Part shown: one piece after another, positions 26,474 to 36,571 of the stretch | Layout of the letters: every line of letters starts with the position of its first letter | How positions within the stretch are numbered: the stretch's first letter is position 1 | Assembly (NCBI RefSeq): GCF_022347205.1 | Contig: NZ_JAKRNE010000004.1 | Location: forward strand, 84,007-148,006 | From: Corynebacterium sp. ACRPO | Lineage (GTDB): Bacteria; Actinomycetota; Actinomycetes; Mycobacteriales; Mycobacteriaceae | DNA length: 64,000 bases | Direction: 5' to 3' | The notes under the pieces: model-generated | What the model was told of the DNA's origin: nothing | Database searches by the model: none | What the model saw: the letters and a program-made list of their open reading frames with translations, nothing else | Translations under genes and position numbers: made by a program

Positions 26474-26647
26474 TTACTTGGAGCTCAGAGCCGGCAGAAC
26501 TTCACCGGTGAACTCGAATGCGCCCTTAGCAGCCTCAAAAGCGTTAGAGAAGCCGGTCCATGCAGTGATGCCATCAACGATGGTCTTCCAGCCAGTCCAA
26601 GTGGTTACGAAGTTGTCCAGGTGAGTCTGAATGAGGGAGAGATCCAT
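26474..26647 (-). CDS. porH: PorH-like cell-wall channel protein, 57 residues
   Basis: 57 residues, MDLSLIQTHLDNFVTTW to LPALSSK. C. glutamicum PorH is also 57 residues and begins MDLSLL, ending in Ser-Ser. TAGGAG 7 bases before ATG 26647 is a good ribosome site. No Cys and no signal peptide. It is the first gene of the porH-porA pair. PorH is acylated by mycolic acid in C. glutamicum; Ser4 is a plausible site here. Three Trp residues are unusual for such a small helix and may sit at the lipid interface. Confidence 0.85.
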   Translation of the reverse strand: MDLSLIQTHLDNFVTTWTGWKTIVDGITAWTGFSNAFEAAKGAFEFTGEVLPALSSK

Positions 26648-27008
26648 GTTTGAACTCCTAAAATAGATCCGAAGCTATTTGCCGCGGAGGGGTTTGCAGT
26701 TTGCAGACACCCTCAGTGGGCGTCACAAGAGATATTTTCGCACAAGTTTGAACGAAATCAAGTCAAATTTACATAGATACCCCAACACACAGGCGACTTG
26801 ATAAGGATAAGTTTATGGCTTATAGCAATCATTAAAGATTTTTTACCTTAAATGAAAGGCCGCTGAACTGGGCCTTTATGTCACGTTTTAAATAACTAGG
26901 CTAAATAGGACTTAACACTGTAACGCTTTCCAGTGTAACGAACGATAGGTAGGCGCAAAACCCACTCTCTGAGAGCGAAAAACTTTTTTAATTTCCGCCG
27001 CTTCAGTT

Positions 27009-27023
27009 ACCCCTATACGGGGT
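27009..27023. promoter_or_regulatory. ACCCC-N5-GGGGT palindrome
   Basis: Perfect 5-base arms with TATAC between. The shape resembles both paired RamA boxes and CsoR-type copper operators; neither can be chosen from sequence. It lies just upstream of a 46-codon ORF. Confidence 0.35.
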
Positions 27024-27025
27024 CA

Positions 27026-27166
27026 ATGGGGCTCATGGTTCGCGTGTTAAAATTTGTGGCGGTGATTGGCGCACCACTTTCCGCGGTGGATTGCCCGACT
27101 TTTCTTTGCACTAAGGCCCAAATGGAAACCGCCTATGAGAAGCGATTTCGGAAAATCTTTCCATGA
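27026..27166 (+). CDS. Possible 46-residue small protein (low confidence)
   Basis: ATG 27026 to TGA 27166 encodes a peptide with a hydrophobic start (MGLMVRVLKFVAVIGAPLSA), two Cys (DCPTFLC) and a basic end (EKRFRKIFP). It follows the ACCCC/GGGGT palindrome by 2 bases. The only ribosome-site candidate is the GGGG of that palindrome. It could equally be chance in a non-coding region. Confidence 0.2.
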   Translation: MGLMVRVLKFVAVIGAPLSAVDCPTFLCTKAQMETAYEKRFRKIFP

Positions 27167-27311
27167 AGAAGCCGTGCTGCCATATCGCATTGGTGAAGCA
27201 AAGTGCTGCAGACACGCCAAAGCGCCCCGCTTCATGCGCTCAACAGCACAGAAACGGGGCGCTCAGAAGGGCTAGAGGGCCCTAAAATGTGCCCTAATAC
27301 CTCTCCGGAAC

Positions 27312-29051
<1,740 letters not shown>

Positions 29052-29075
29052 TCAACCACAACGATGTAGATTTAT

Positions 29076-29102
29076 CTGGCACTCATACTGTGCGAGTGCT
29101 AA
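29076..29102 (-). promoter_or_regulatory. CIRCE operator (HrcA site) of groEL
   Basis: On the minus strand TTAGCACTC-N9-GAGTGCCAG matches the CIRCE consensus TTAGCACTC-N9-GAGTGCTAA except for the last two or three bases of the right arm. A further GCACTC half-site lies next to it at 29114-29119. Confidence 0.9.
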
Positions 29103-29142
29103 CGACCATTCTGGCACTCTCCTACCGTGACTGCAAGAAAAA

Positions 29143-29168
29143 ATGACGCCCCCGCGAAGGGACGCCAT
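29143..29168 (-). terminator. Terminator after OPT transporter gene
   Basis: A 10-bp stem (two G-T pairs) with a short GC-rich loop, followed by TTTTTTC on the minus strand, 23 bases past the OPT stop. Confidence 0.8.
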
Positions 29169-29190
29169 TATATAAGGAATGGATCAGGAA

Positions 29191-31161
29191 CTAAGCCTTC
29201 TTCACCGTGCGTTTGGTCCAGCGGTAAATGAACGTCAGCGCGATAATAAAGAGGATCACGCCCACGATGGTCGCAGACGTGCCGCCCTCGAAGATTTCCA
29301 GCGGGCTCTCGCCGCCAGCAGCGGCAATGATGCCGGCGTTGACCACGCCAAAGAGGGACTCACCCACGATGAGGCCGGTGGCCAGGAGGGTACCCATACG
29401 CTTGGCAAACTCCGGGTGGGATTGCTTCGCGGCCCACTTGTCATAGAAGGTGCCCAAGATGGCACCGATGGGAATGACGATGGTCAGGGCGGCCGGTAGG
29501 TACATACCCATGCCGGCGGCCAGCGGGGACAGCGAGTACTTATCGGTGAACTTGCGCAGGAGCTCGTCAATGATAATGAGGACAGCGCCAATGGCCATGC
29601 CGATGAAGATGAGGTTCCAATCCAACGAGCTATCGAAGATGCCGGAGGCAACGGAGGACATTAGGGCGGCTTGCGGGGCCGCCAGGGCGTCTTCGCCGGC
29701 GCCTTCCATGCCTTGGAAGCCGAAGCCATTGAGCATGACCTGCAGAATCGGCGGGATGACCAGGGAGCCGAAGACCACGCCGATGATGAGCGCAACCTGC
29801 TGCTTCCACGGAGTAGCGCCGACGAGCTGACCGGTCTTGAGGTCCTGCAAGTTGTCATTGGAAATGGTGGCAATGCCAAAGACGATGGCCGCGGTAAAGA
29901 GCGTGTAGGCCACCAAAGACAAAGGATCCGCAGTGGTGCCGCGGGTGACAGCCGCGATGAGCAGCGAGGCAGCGAGCACGGCGATGATGCCAATGGAGGA
30001 AATTGGCGAGTTAGACGCACCGATCAGGCCGGCCATGTAGCCGCACACGGAGGCGATAATCAGGCCTACCAGCAGGGTAAAGAGGACGGAGACGGTAATG
30101 AGCACGGCCATGTGGTCGTGGATATCGGTACCGCGCACAAAGTCCCACAACAGCAATGCGATAGGCACCATGAACGCCACGATGGTGGTGGCGACATAGG
30201 GGAAGGGAATATCACGCTCGGTAACGTCCACGGCGGAGCCGGACTTGCGGGCGCGCGAGGAGGCTAGAGACTGACGGATGCCCACAGCAATGGGAGCGGC
30301 GATCTTCAGCAGGGTCCAAATGGCGGCGATGGCCATGGTCCCCACACCGATGAAGCGGATGTCATCGGAGAAGGTGGTATCGACGACGTCGGCAAGCGCG
30401 GTGGCGCCCGTAATATCGCCGGTGGTGAAGATAGGCAGCAAAATGAAGTAGGAAATCACCACGCCTACCAGCATGGCAATGCCTACCGGCAGGCCCACCA
30501 GGTGACCCACGCCGATAAGCGCGGTAGACAGGCTGGTGCCCAAGGTGGTCGCGCCAGCGCCGAGCTTGAAATAGGCGGTGACTTCGGAGGCGGCGGCCTT
30601 CATTGCGGTCAGCAGCGCCATAACGGCCGAGGTAATGCCGCCCGCGACGATGACACGCAGGCCCTTGGCATTTTCCTCATGGCTGGCGCCATCGGCGTTC
30701 TCGTCGCCTACTTTGAGGACCTCGGCCGCGGCCACGCCCTCCGGGTAGGGCAGATCGGAGCCGGTGACCAAAGCGCGGCGCAGCGGGATGGAATACATCA
30801 CGCCCAGCACGCCGCCGATGATGCACACGCCGGCAGTCTGCAGGAAGCCAAAGCCCTGCCAGTACCCCACCATCACCAGGCCCGGGAGGACGAAGATGAT
30901 GGCAGACAGGGTGCCCGCAGCAGAGGCAATGGTCTGCACAATGTTGTTTTCTTTAATGTTGTGGCCCTTGAACCGGCGCAGCACCGCCATAGAAATCACG
31001 GCGGCCGGGATGGAGGTAGCAAAGGTCAAGCCCACCTTCAGGCCTAAGTACACATTGGCAGCGGTGAAGATGAGGGTAATCAGGCCACCGATGATAATGC
31101 CGCGCAGAGTCAGCTCGGGCAGGGAGGCCTTGGAACCTGCGGCGGATGATGCGTTCGCCAT
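29191..31161 (-). CDS. OPT-family oligopeptide/metal-chelate transporter
   Basis: 656 residues, almost entirely hydrophobic, with about 15-16 transmembrane segments. Starts ASLPELTLRGIIIGGLITLIFTAANVYLGLKVG, the conserved OPT N-terminus, and contains NENIVQT-like NNIVQTIASAAGTLSA and a NDNLQDLKTGQLVGATPWKQQ loop typical of the family. OPT proteins import oligopeptides or metal-siderophore complexes by proton coupling; bacterial members are poorly characterised. Ribosome site GAAAGGA precedes ATG 31161. It is a single-gene unit with its own terminator, divergent from an M20 peptidase, which would fit peptide use. Confidence 0.9.
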   Translation of the reverse strand: MANASSAAGSKASLPELTLRGIIIGGLITLIFTAANVYLGLKVGLTFATSIPAAVISMAVLRRFKGHNIKENNIVQTIASAAGTLSAIIFVLPGLVMVGYWQGFGFLQTAGVCIIGGVLGVMYSIPLRRALVTGSDLPYPEGVAAAEVLKVGDENADGASHEENAKGLRVIVAGGITSAVMALLTAMKAAASEVTAYFKLGAGATTLGTSLSTALIGVGHLVGLPVGIAMLVGVVISYFILLPIFTTGDITGATALADVVDTTFSDDIRFIGVGTMAIAAIWTLLKIAAPIAVGIRQSLASSRARKSGSAVDVTERDIPFPYVATTIVAFMVPIALLLWDFVRGTDIHDHMAVLITVSVLFTLLVGLIIASVCGYMAGLIGASNSPISSIGIIAVLAASLLIAAVTRGTTADPLSLVAYTLFTAAIVFGIATISNDNLQDLKTGQLVGATPWKQQVALIIGVVFGSLVIPPILQVMLNGFGFQGMEGAGEDALAAPQAALMSSVASGIFDSSLDWNLIFIGMAIGAVLIIIDELLRKFTDKYSLSPLAAGMGMYLPAALTIVIPIGAILGTFYDKWAAKQSHPEFAKRMGTLLATGLIVGESLFGVVNAGIIAAAGGESPLEIFEGGTSATIVGVILFIIALTFIYRWTKRTVKKA

Positions 31162-31376
31162 GCCAGGTCCTTTCTATTCTCGGCTATGAAAGTTTCTCGT
31201 TTCACCCTGCGTAGCAAACCGCGGCCTGCCACGTCCGTTTCTGCCTGTTTGGCGCCGGTTTCTTCCCGGAATAGGGTCCGAACGGACAAAATCCGCACAG
31301 GGTGGAATGAATAAATTTTAGTTCACCACCCCAGCGTTTTCCTATTCCGGTTGCTCTATAGCTTGGGGCGGGCGGG

Positions 31377-31382
31377 TACCGT
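31377..31382 (+). promoter_or_regulatory. -10-like hexamer for M20 peptidase
   Basis: TACCGT lies 7 bases before ATG 31390. An alternative TATAGC at 31357-31362 would give a short leader. Confidence 0.3.
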
Positions 31383-31389
31383 AGAGAAC

Positions 31390-32757
31390 ATGACTGCACT
31401 TAATGAAAGCATTCGCAACGACCGCGAGACCATTTTCCGCCAGCTCAGCGAGCTCGTGGCCTTTAACTCCGTCCATGACGAGGAAGGCCTGGAGGACCAG
31501 ACCAAGGACGCAAGCCAGTGGGTTAAGTCCGCACTGGAAGAGTCCGGAGTGAGCGTGGAAACCATCACCACGGCCGATGGCTCCACCGCCATCTTGGGTG
31601 AGCGCAAGGGCGATGAGGGCGCCAAGACGGTGCTGCTGTACTCCCACTATGACGTGGTGCCGGCCGGCAACCGCGAGGCTTGGGAATCCGATCCATTCAC
31701 CCTGACCGAGCGTGAGGCCGCTGATGGCTCCACCCGCTGGTACGGCCGCGGCGCCGCCGACTGTAAGGGCAATGTGGCCATGCACTTGGCCGCCCTGCGC
31801 GCGGTGGACAATAACGGTGGTACCAAGGTGAACCTGAAGTACCTCATCGAGGGCTCCGAGGAGCGCGGCGGCGAGGGCCTATCCCAGCTCATCAAGGATC
31901 GCCCGGAGCTTTTTGCTGCCGACGCCATCCTCATCGCCGATGCGGGCAACGCCGCTGTGGGCCAGCCGACCTTGACTACGTCCCTGCGCGGCGGCGCGCA
32001 GATTGGCGTGCAGGTCGATACCTTGGCCTCCGCCGTCCACTCCGGCCAGTTTGGCGGCGCGGCACCGGATGCCGCCAAGGCGCTGATGCGCGCCATCGAC
32101 TCCCTGTCCGATGAATACGGCCGCACCGTTATCGACGGCGTGGATACCACCGCCGAGTGGTCCGGCCAAGAGTACCCAGCCGAGGCCTTCCGCGCCGATG
32201 CGCAGCTGCTGGAGGGCACTAAGATCATGGGCGAAGACGACCCGGCCGGTGCCACCCCGGTGGCCAACATGGTCTGGTCCCGCCCGGCCATTACCGTGAC
32301 CGGCTTTACCTCCACCCCGGTGTCAGAGGCCGTCAACGCCGTGCCCGCCACCGCTTTCGCGCAGCTCAACCTGCGCGTTCCGGCCGGTGCCGATGCCGCT
32401 GCGATTGCCGACGCCGTCTGCGATCACCTCCGCGCCCACACCCCATGGGGCGCCCACGTTAAGGCCGAAGTGCTTGAGGCCAATGCCGGTTTTGCCACCG
32501 ATCCAGAAAAGCCCGCCGCTGCACTACTGGGCGAGTGCCTTTCCGAGTCCTATGGCACGGACACCGCCGCACAGGGCATGGGCGGTTCCATCCCGCTGAC
32601 CACCGAGCTGCAAGAGGCTCACCCCAAGGCGGAGATCGCTCTCTACGGCGTGGAGGAGCCAAAGTGCACCATCCATTCGGCCAATGAGTCCGTCGATCCC
32701 ACCGAGATCGAGAACATCGCTGCCGCAGAAGCGCTCTTCTTGCAGCGCTACGCCTAA
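31390..32757 (+). CDS. M20-family dipeptidase/metallopeptidase
   Basis: 455 residues from ATG 31390 (MTALNESIRNDRETIF); upstream in-frame codons lie in the promoter. Metal ligands of the M20 family are visible: LLYSHYDVVPAG (His), YGRGAADCKGNVAMH (bridging Asp), IEGSEERGGEGL (catalytic and metal Glu), and a final GVEEPKCTIHSANESV (His). The ADxKG variant is written ADCKG, as in several dipeptidases. It is a cytosolic peptidase acting on di- or tripeptides, possibly ones brought in by the divergent OPT transporter, which is inference. Confidence 0.9.
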   Translation: MTALNESIRNDRETIFRQLSELVAFNSVHDEEGLEDQTKDASQWVKSALEESGVSVETITTADGSTAILGERKGDEGAKTVLLYSHYDVVPAGNREAWESDPFTLTEREAADGSTRWYGRGAADCKGNVAMHLAALRAVDNNGGTKVNLKYLIEGSEERGGEGLSQLIKDRPELFAADAILIADAGNAAVGQPTLTTSLRGGAQIGVQVDTLASAVHSGQFGGAAPDAAKALMRAIDSLSDEYGRTVIDGVDTTAEWSGQEYPAEAFRADAQLLEGTKIMGEDDPAGATPVANMVWSRPAITVTGFTSTPVSEAVNAVPATAFAQLNLRVPAGADAAAIADAVCDHLRAHTPWGAHVKAEVLEANAGFATDPEKPAAALLGECLSESYGTDTAAQGMGGSIPLTTELQEAHPKAEIALYGVEEPKCTIHSANESVDPTEIENIAAAEALFLQRYA

Positions 32758-32813
32758 GACTGAAACCCCAGGTCCAGCCCGGGACCTGCCTGCCGCCGCG
32801 GTTAGCGCGGCTT

Positions 32814-32836
32814 ACCCCGCACCTTGGGTGCGGGGT
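32814..32836 (+). terminator. M20 peptidase terminator
   Basis: Perfect 10-bp stem ACCCCGCACC / GGTGCGGGGT with a 3-base loop, followed by TTCTTTCT, 57 bases past the stop. Confidence 0.85.
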
Positions 32837-33046
32837 TTCTTTCTGCCGCGAAATGGCACCATATAATACAGCCCATAAAAATAATCCTTTCGAAGTCGTA
32901 GAAAAACCGGTAAAGTGACAAAAAGTTGGCCCCGCGCTCGGCCATGTTGCTTGCACTGTGCCGCCGCGGCGTACTCAGCGGCGCGCGGCTCGTGAATGTT
33001 CTCGCCTCTCGTCAGTTGTGTGCTCGTGGTATTCGCGGCAGCGGGG

Positions 33047-33052
33047 TATAAA
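33047..33052 (+). promoter_or_regulatory. -10-like hexamer for the mrp operon
   Basis: TATAAA 35 bases before the mrpA GTG, with the ribosome site AAGGAG (33069-33074) between. A second perfect TATAAT at 32862-32867 would give a roughly 215-base leader; both may be used. No good -35 is seen for either. Confidence 0.45.
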
Positions 33053-33087
33053 AACGTGACACAACCATAAGGAGCGCAGTAACCAAC

Positions 33088-36069
33088 GTGCTAGTACTTC
33101 TGGGTGCTCTTATCGCCGCCACCCTGGTAGCACCGCTGCTCATCATGCGAATGGGTCGCCCGGCATTTGGAATTTTGGCCTTAGTCCCCGGCGCAGGCTT
33201 TGTGTGGACGCTCATGCACTTTCTGCGCGGCACCTTCGCAGACGGTGGCGCAGTTGAGCACACTGTGGAATGGATGCCGTCCGCGAACTTAAGTTTTGAC
33301 CTCCGCTTAGACGGACTAGGCGCGCTATTTAGCCTCATCATCTTGGGCATGGGCGCGTTGGTATTGGTCTACTGCTGGGGCTATTTCGACGGCACGCGGC
33401 GCCGCTTGGCCATGTTCGCGGCGCAAATGGTGGGCTTTGCCACCGCCATGTTTGGTCTAGTGGCCGCGGACAATTTCCTGCTCATGTACGTGTTCTGGGA
33501 GATTACCTCCCTGCTGTCTTATCTCTTGGTTAGCTACTATGCGGAACGAGCCTCCTCCCGTCGCGCGGCACAGCAGGCGCTGATGGTCACCGCTCTGGGC
33601 GGGCTAACCATGCTCATGGGCATTATCTTGCTCGGACGGCAAACTGGGGCGTGGACCTTTAGTGATATCTCCGCCTATGAGAACTTTGCGCAGACGCCCT
33701 ATGTCACGGTGGCCATCGTGCTCATCTTGGCGGGCGCACTGACAAAGTCTGCAATTGCACCGGCGCACTTTTGGCTCCCCGGCGCGATGGCGGCACCGAC
33801 TCCAGTCTCCGCTTATCTCCACTCCGCCGCGATGGTTAAGGCCGGCATCTACCTAATCGGGCGCCTGGCGCCCTCAATGTATGAGGTGGCCACCTGGCAC
33901 GTGGTGGTTATCTCCCTAGGCGTATTTACCATGCTGCTCGGCGGCTGGATGGCGCTCAAGCAGCGCGACCTGAAGCTGATTTTGGCTTATGGCACCGTCT
34001 CCCAGCTAGGGTTTATCACCTCCATCATGGCCGTAGGCTCGCGGGAAGCCATGCAGGCCGGTCTCGCGCTGACCTTTGCACACTCGCTATTTAAGGCGGC
34101 GCTTTTTATGGTCGTCGGCGCTATCGATCACTGCTCAGGCACAAGGGATATCACCAAGCTATCCGGATTGGGGCGCAAAGAACCATTCCTCTTCGGCATT
34201 GCGATCATTTCCGGGTTCTCCATGGCCGGCGTCCCACCTCTATTTGGCTTCGTGGCCAAAGAGGCCGTGCTGGAAGCCACCATGCACGAGGAGCTCTTGG
34301 CCGGCATGCCACGCAATATGATGCTTGTGGCCTATGTCCTCGGTTCTATCCTCACGATGGCCTATACTCTGCGCTTTTTGTGGGGTGCCTTTGCCACCAA
34401 GAAGGAGGTCAATGGAACGGAGCCGACAGAGGCCGTCGCCAAGATGCATCCCGTAACTATGGGATTATGGCTCTCTCCTGCCCTGCTCACTGCCCTAACC
34501 GTGGCACTTGGTGTGTTCCCCAAGCCCCTATCGGCCGCCTTTGACCAGCATCTCGACTCCACCTTCGCCCCGAAGGAGCATAGCGAACTAGCCCTGTGGC
34601 ATGGACTTACCGTGGCGCTCGGCCTCTCCGCACTCATTATCGTGGGCGGTATTATTATGCACTGGCAACGCCAGGTCCTGGTCAAGTGGCAATTCGCCTA
34701 TCCTGCGCTGGGCAATGCGGATGATGCCTATGATTCGGTCATCGCTCTTTTGCGCCAGCTCTCGCTGCGCACGACGGCAACCACGCAGCGCGGCTCCCTG
34801 CAGCTGAACTTGACGGTTATCTTTGCCACATTGATGCTGCTGCCACTGGCTATGATCATCAAGGGCGATCTCACCGATATCCGCATGATTGTGGCGGAAA
34901 ATCCTTGGCAGATCGTCGCCGCCTTCATCATCATGGTGGCCGCCGTAGCCGCCACGGTCACCGATAATCGTTTATCAGCCGTGATCATCGTCGGGGTGAC
35001 TGGCTATACCCTCGCCTTCATCTTCGCTCTGCACGGTGCGCCGGACTTGGCGCTGACGCAGCTGCTGACTGAGACCATCGTGATGGTTCTTTTCATGCTG
35101 GTTCTGCGCCGCATGCCAGCCTCCACCGAGTGGAAGCAGGACCCCAAGATGGGGCGCCTGCGCGCGTGGCTTTCCGTGGGCACGGGCCTTACCGTCACCG
35201 TGGTGGCGATGTTTGCTATTAACGCACGTCAGTCTAAGCCCATCTCCGAGTTCATGCCGGATCTGGCCAAGGAGATTGGCCACGGCGCCAATACCGTCAA
35301 TGTTTTGCTGGTGGACCTGCGCGCATGGGATACCTTTGGCGAGATCACGGTCATCATCATCGCTGCGTTGGGCGTGGCCTCTCTGATTTATCGCACCCAG
35401 TCCTTCGCCCGCGCGAGCCGCCGCCCCACCCTGCAAGTTACTGGGCGGCGCTGGCTGGCAGCCGGCGTGGAATCAGAGCAGGCGCTCAACCGTTCGCTGA
35501 TGATCGATGTCTCTACCCGCGTGCTCTTCCCGTCTATGGTCGCGATTTCCTTCTATTTCTTCTTCGCGGGCCATAATGCACCAGGTGGCGGCTTCGCCGG
35601 TGGCCTCGTCGCCGCGCTGGCTCTTATCCTGCGCTACCTGGCTGGCGGGCGCGCAGAGCTGGATGAAACCCTGCCTATCGACGCCGGCCGCACCATGGGT
35701 ACCGGACTCTTCCTATCCGCGGTGGCCGTGGTGGCCCCAATGTTCTTTGGGCACCCACCGCTTACCAGCGGGTACACCTCACCGGAGATTCCGCTCATCG
35801 GCAAGGTTTCGCTGCCTTCGGCGTTGGTATTCGATGCGGGCGTCTACCTCATCGTCGTGGGCCTTACGCTCTACATCCTGAATTCCTTGGGTGCCAAGTT
35901 GGATGAGGAAGAGGAAATGCGTAAGCAGCGCGCCCGCGATCGTGCCCGCTCGCTGGCCCGGCAGCAACGCCAACGCACCGCCAAGCAAAAGGCGCAACGG
36001 GCGCAACGCAAGGAAAAGAAACAAGCCGCCACAGCAAGCACAGCCCCGACAACAGGAAAGGAGAAATAA
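33088..36069 (+). CDS. mrpA: Na+/H+ antiporter subunit A (MrpA, with MrpB-like C-terminus)
   Basis: 993 residues from GTG 33088, about 20 transmembrane segments. The N-terminal 500 residues are NuoL-like (NFLLMYVFWEITSLLSYLLVSYY, SAIAPAHFWLPGAMAAPTPVSAYLHSAAMVKAGIYLIGR, and a conserved Lys helix). The C-terminal part has the MrpB-type FYFFFAGHNAPGGGFAGGLVAALALILRY and a DUF4040 segment (APDLALTQLLTETI). The fused A-B form is typical of this phylum. It is the first gene of mrpA-C-D-E-F-G, a proton-driven sodium exporter for pH and salt balance. The last 75 residues are a long Arg/Gln/Lys/Ala-rich cytoplasmic tail not needed for transport in other Mrp proteins. Confidence 0.95.
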   Translation: MLVLLGALIAATLVAPLLIMRMGRPAFGILALVPGAGFVWTLMHFLRGTFADGGAVEHTVEWMPSANLSFDLRLDGLGALFSLIILGMGALVLVYCWGYFDGTRRRLAMFAAQMVGFATAMFGLVAADNFLLMYVFWEITSLLSYLLVSYYAERASSRRAAQQALMVTALGGLTMLMGIILLGRQTGAWTFSDISAYENFAQTPYVTVAIVLILAGALTKSAIAPAHFWLPGAMAAPTPVSAYLHSAAMVKAGIYLIGRLAPSMYEVATWHVVVISLGVFTMLLGGWMALKQRDLKLILAYGTVSQLGFITSIMAVGSREAMQAGLALTFAHSLFKAALFMVVGAIDHCSGTRDITKLSGLGRKEPFLFGIAIISGFSMAGVPPLFGFVAKEAVLEATMHEELLAGMPRNMMLVAYVLGSILTMAYTLRFLWGAFATKKEVNGTEPTEAVAKMHPVTMGLWLSPALLTALTVALGVFPKPLSAAFDQHLDSTFAPKEHSELALWHGLTVALGLSALIIVGGIIMHWQRQVLVKWQFAYPALGNADDAYDSVIALLRQLSLRTTATTQRGSLQLNLTVIFATLMLLPLAMIIKGDLTDIRMIVAENPWQIVAAFIIMVAAVAATVTDNRLSAVIIVGVTGYTLAFIFALHGAPDLALTQLLTETIVMVLFMLVLRRMPASTEWKQDPKMGRLRAWLSVGTGLTVTVVAMFAINARQSKPISEFMPDLAKEIGHGANTVNVLLVDLRAWDTFGEITVIIIAALGVASLIYRTQSFARASRRPTLQVTGRRWLAAGVESEQALNRSLMIDVSTRVLFPSMVAISFYFFFAGHNAPGGGFAGGLVAALALILRYLAGGRAELDETLPIDAGRTMGTGLFLSAVAVVAPMFFGHPPLTSGYTSPEIPLIGKVSLPSALVFDAGVYLIVVGLTLYILNSLGAKLDEEEEMRKQRARDRARSLARQQRQRTAKQKAQRAQRKEKKQAATASTAPTTGKEK

Positions 36070-36070
36070 A

Positions 36071-36571
36071 ATGGAAGCCAACCTCTTCCTCCTCCTGGCC
36101 GCGGGCGTACTCGTCGCGGCAGGCGTCTACCTGCTGCTGGACCGCACCATGACCAAGATGATGTTGGGCTTGTTGCTATTGGGCAATGGAGCCAACCTCT
36201 TCCTGCTGCAGTCCGGCGGCTCGGCCGGTTCCCCGCCTATCGACGGCCGCGAGTCGGAGCCTTACGGCGCCGAGATTGCGGATCCACTGGCGCAGGCGAT
36301 GATTCTTACCGCCATCGTTATCTCCATGGCACTTACGGCCTTCATCCTTACGTTGGCCTACCGCCAGTACCGCTACCGCACGGACGATGTCATTGAAGAT
36401 GACGCGGAGGATACCGCGATTGCGGCTAAGGCTGCGCGCCCTGGCAACGCGGCCGCCAACCCGGACCACGATGCGTCCAATGATCCGACCACGGGCCGCG
36501 CCACCAAGCAAGGCGATAACTTCGGACCCGAATCCTTCGAGCAACCAGTAAAGGGGGCCGACGATGAGTGA
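36071..36571 (+). CDS. mrpC: Na+/H+ antiporter subunit C (MrpC, NuoK-like)
   Basis: 166 residues from ATG 36071, one base after the mrpA stop, with GGAAAGGAG upstream. Three transmembrane segments with LLDRTMTKMMLGLLLLGNGANLFLL and DPLAQAMILTAIVISMALTAFILTLAYR, the NuoK/MrpC signature. The core is about 105 residues; an additional 60-residue acidic tail follows, rich in Asp/Glu/Ala/Asn. It overlaps mrpD by eight bases. Confidence 0.93.
   Translation: MEANLFLLLAAGVLVAAGVYLLLDRTMTKMMLGLLLLGNGANLFLLQSGGSAGSPPIDGRESEPYGAEIADPLAQAMILTAIVISMALTAFILTLAYRQYRYRTDDVIEDDAEDTAIAAKAARPGNAAANPDHDASNDPTTGRATKQGDNFGPESFEQPVKGADDE

Larger units (their letters stand above)
26648..27311. other. AT-rich intergenic region between porH and groEL
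   Basis: 664 bases with no convincing conventional gene. It holds the porH promoter region (a possible TTGATT-17-AAAATA on the minus strand around 26731-26760). Hairpins lie at 26855-26877 (AAAGGCC/GGCCTTT) and 26915-26936 (ACACTG/CAGTGT), and a palindrome ACCCC-TATAC-GGGGT at 27009-27023. A GC-rich hairpin at 27221-27263 (AGCGCCCCG/CGGGGCGCT), on the groEL side, may help end groEL transcription. A 46-codon ORF is listed separately. Confidence 0.6.

Noticed and set aside
27047..27235. 62-codon minus-strand ORF between porH and groEL
   Set aside because: No porin-like pattern, no ribosome site, and it overlaps other equally weak frames; likely non-coding.
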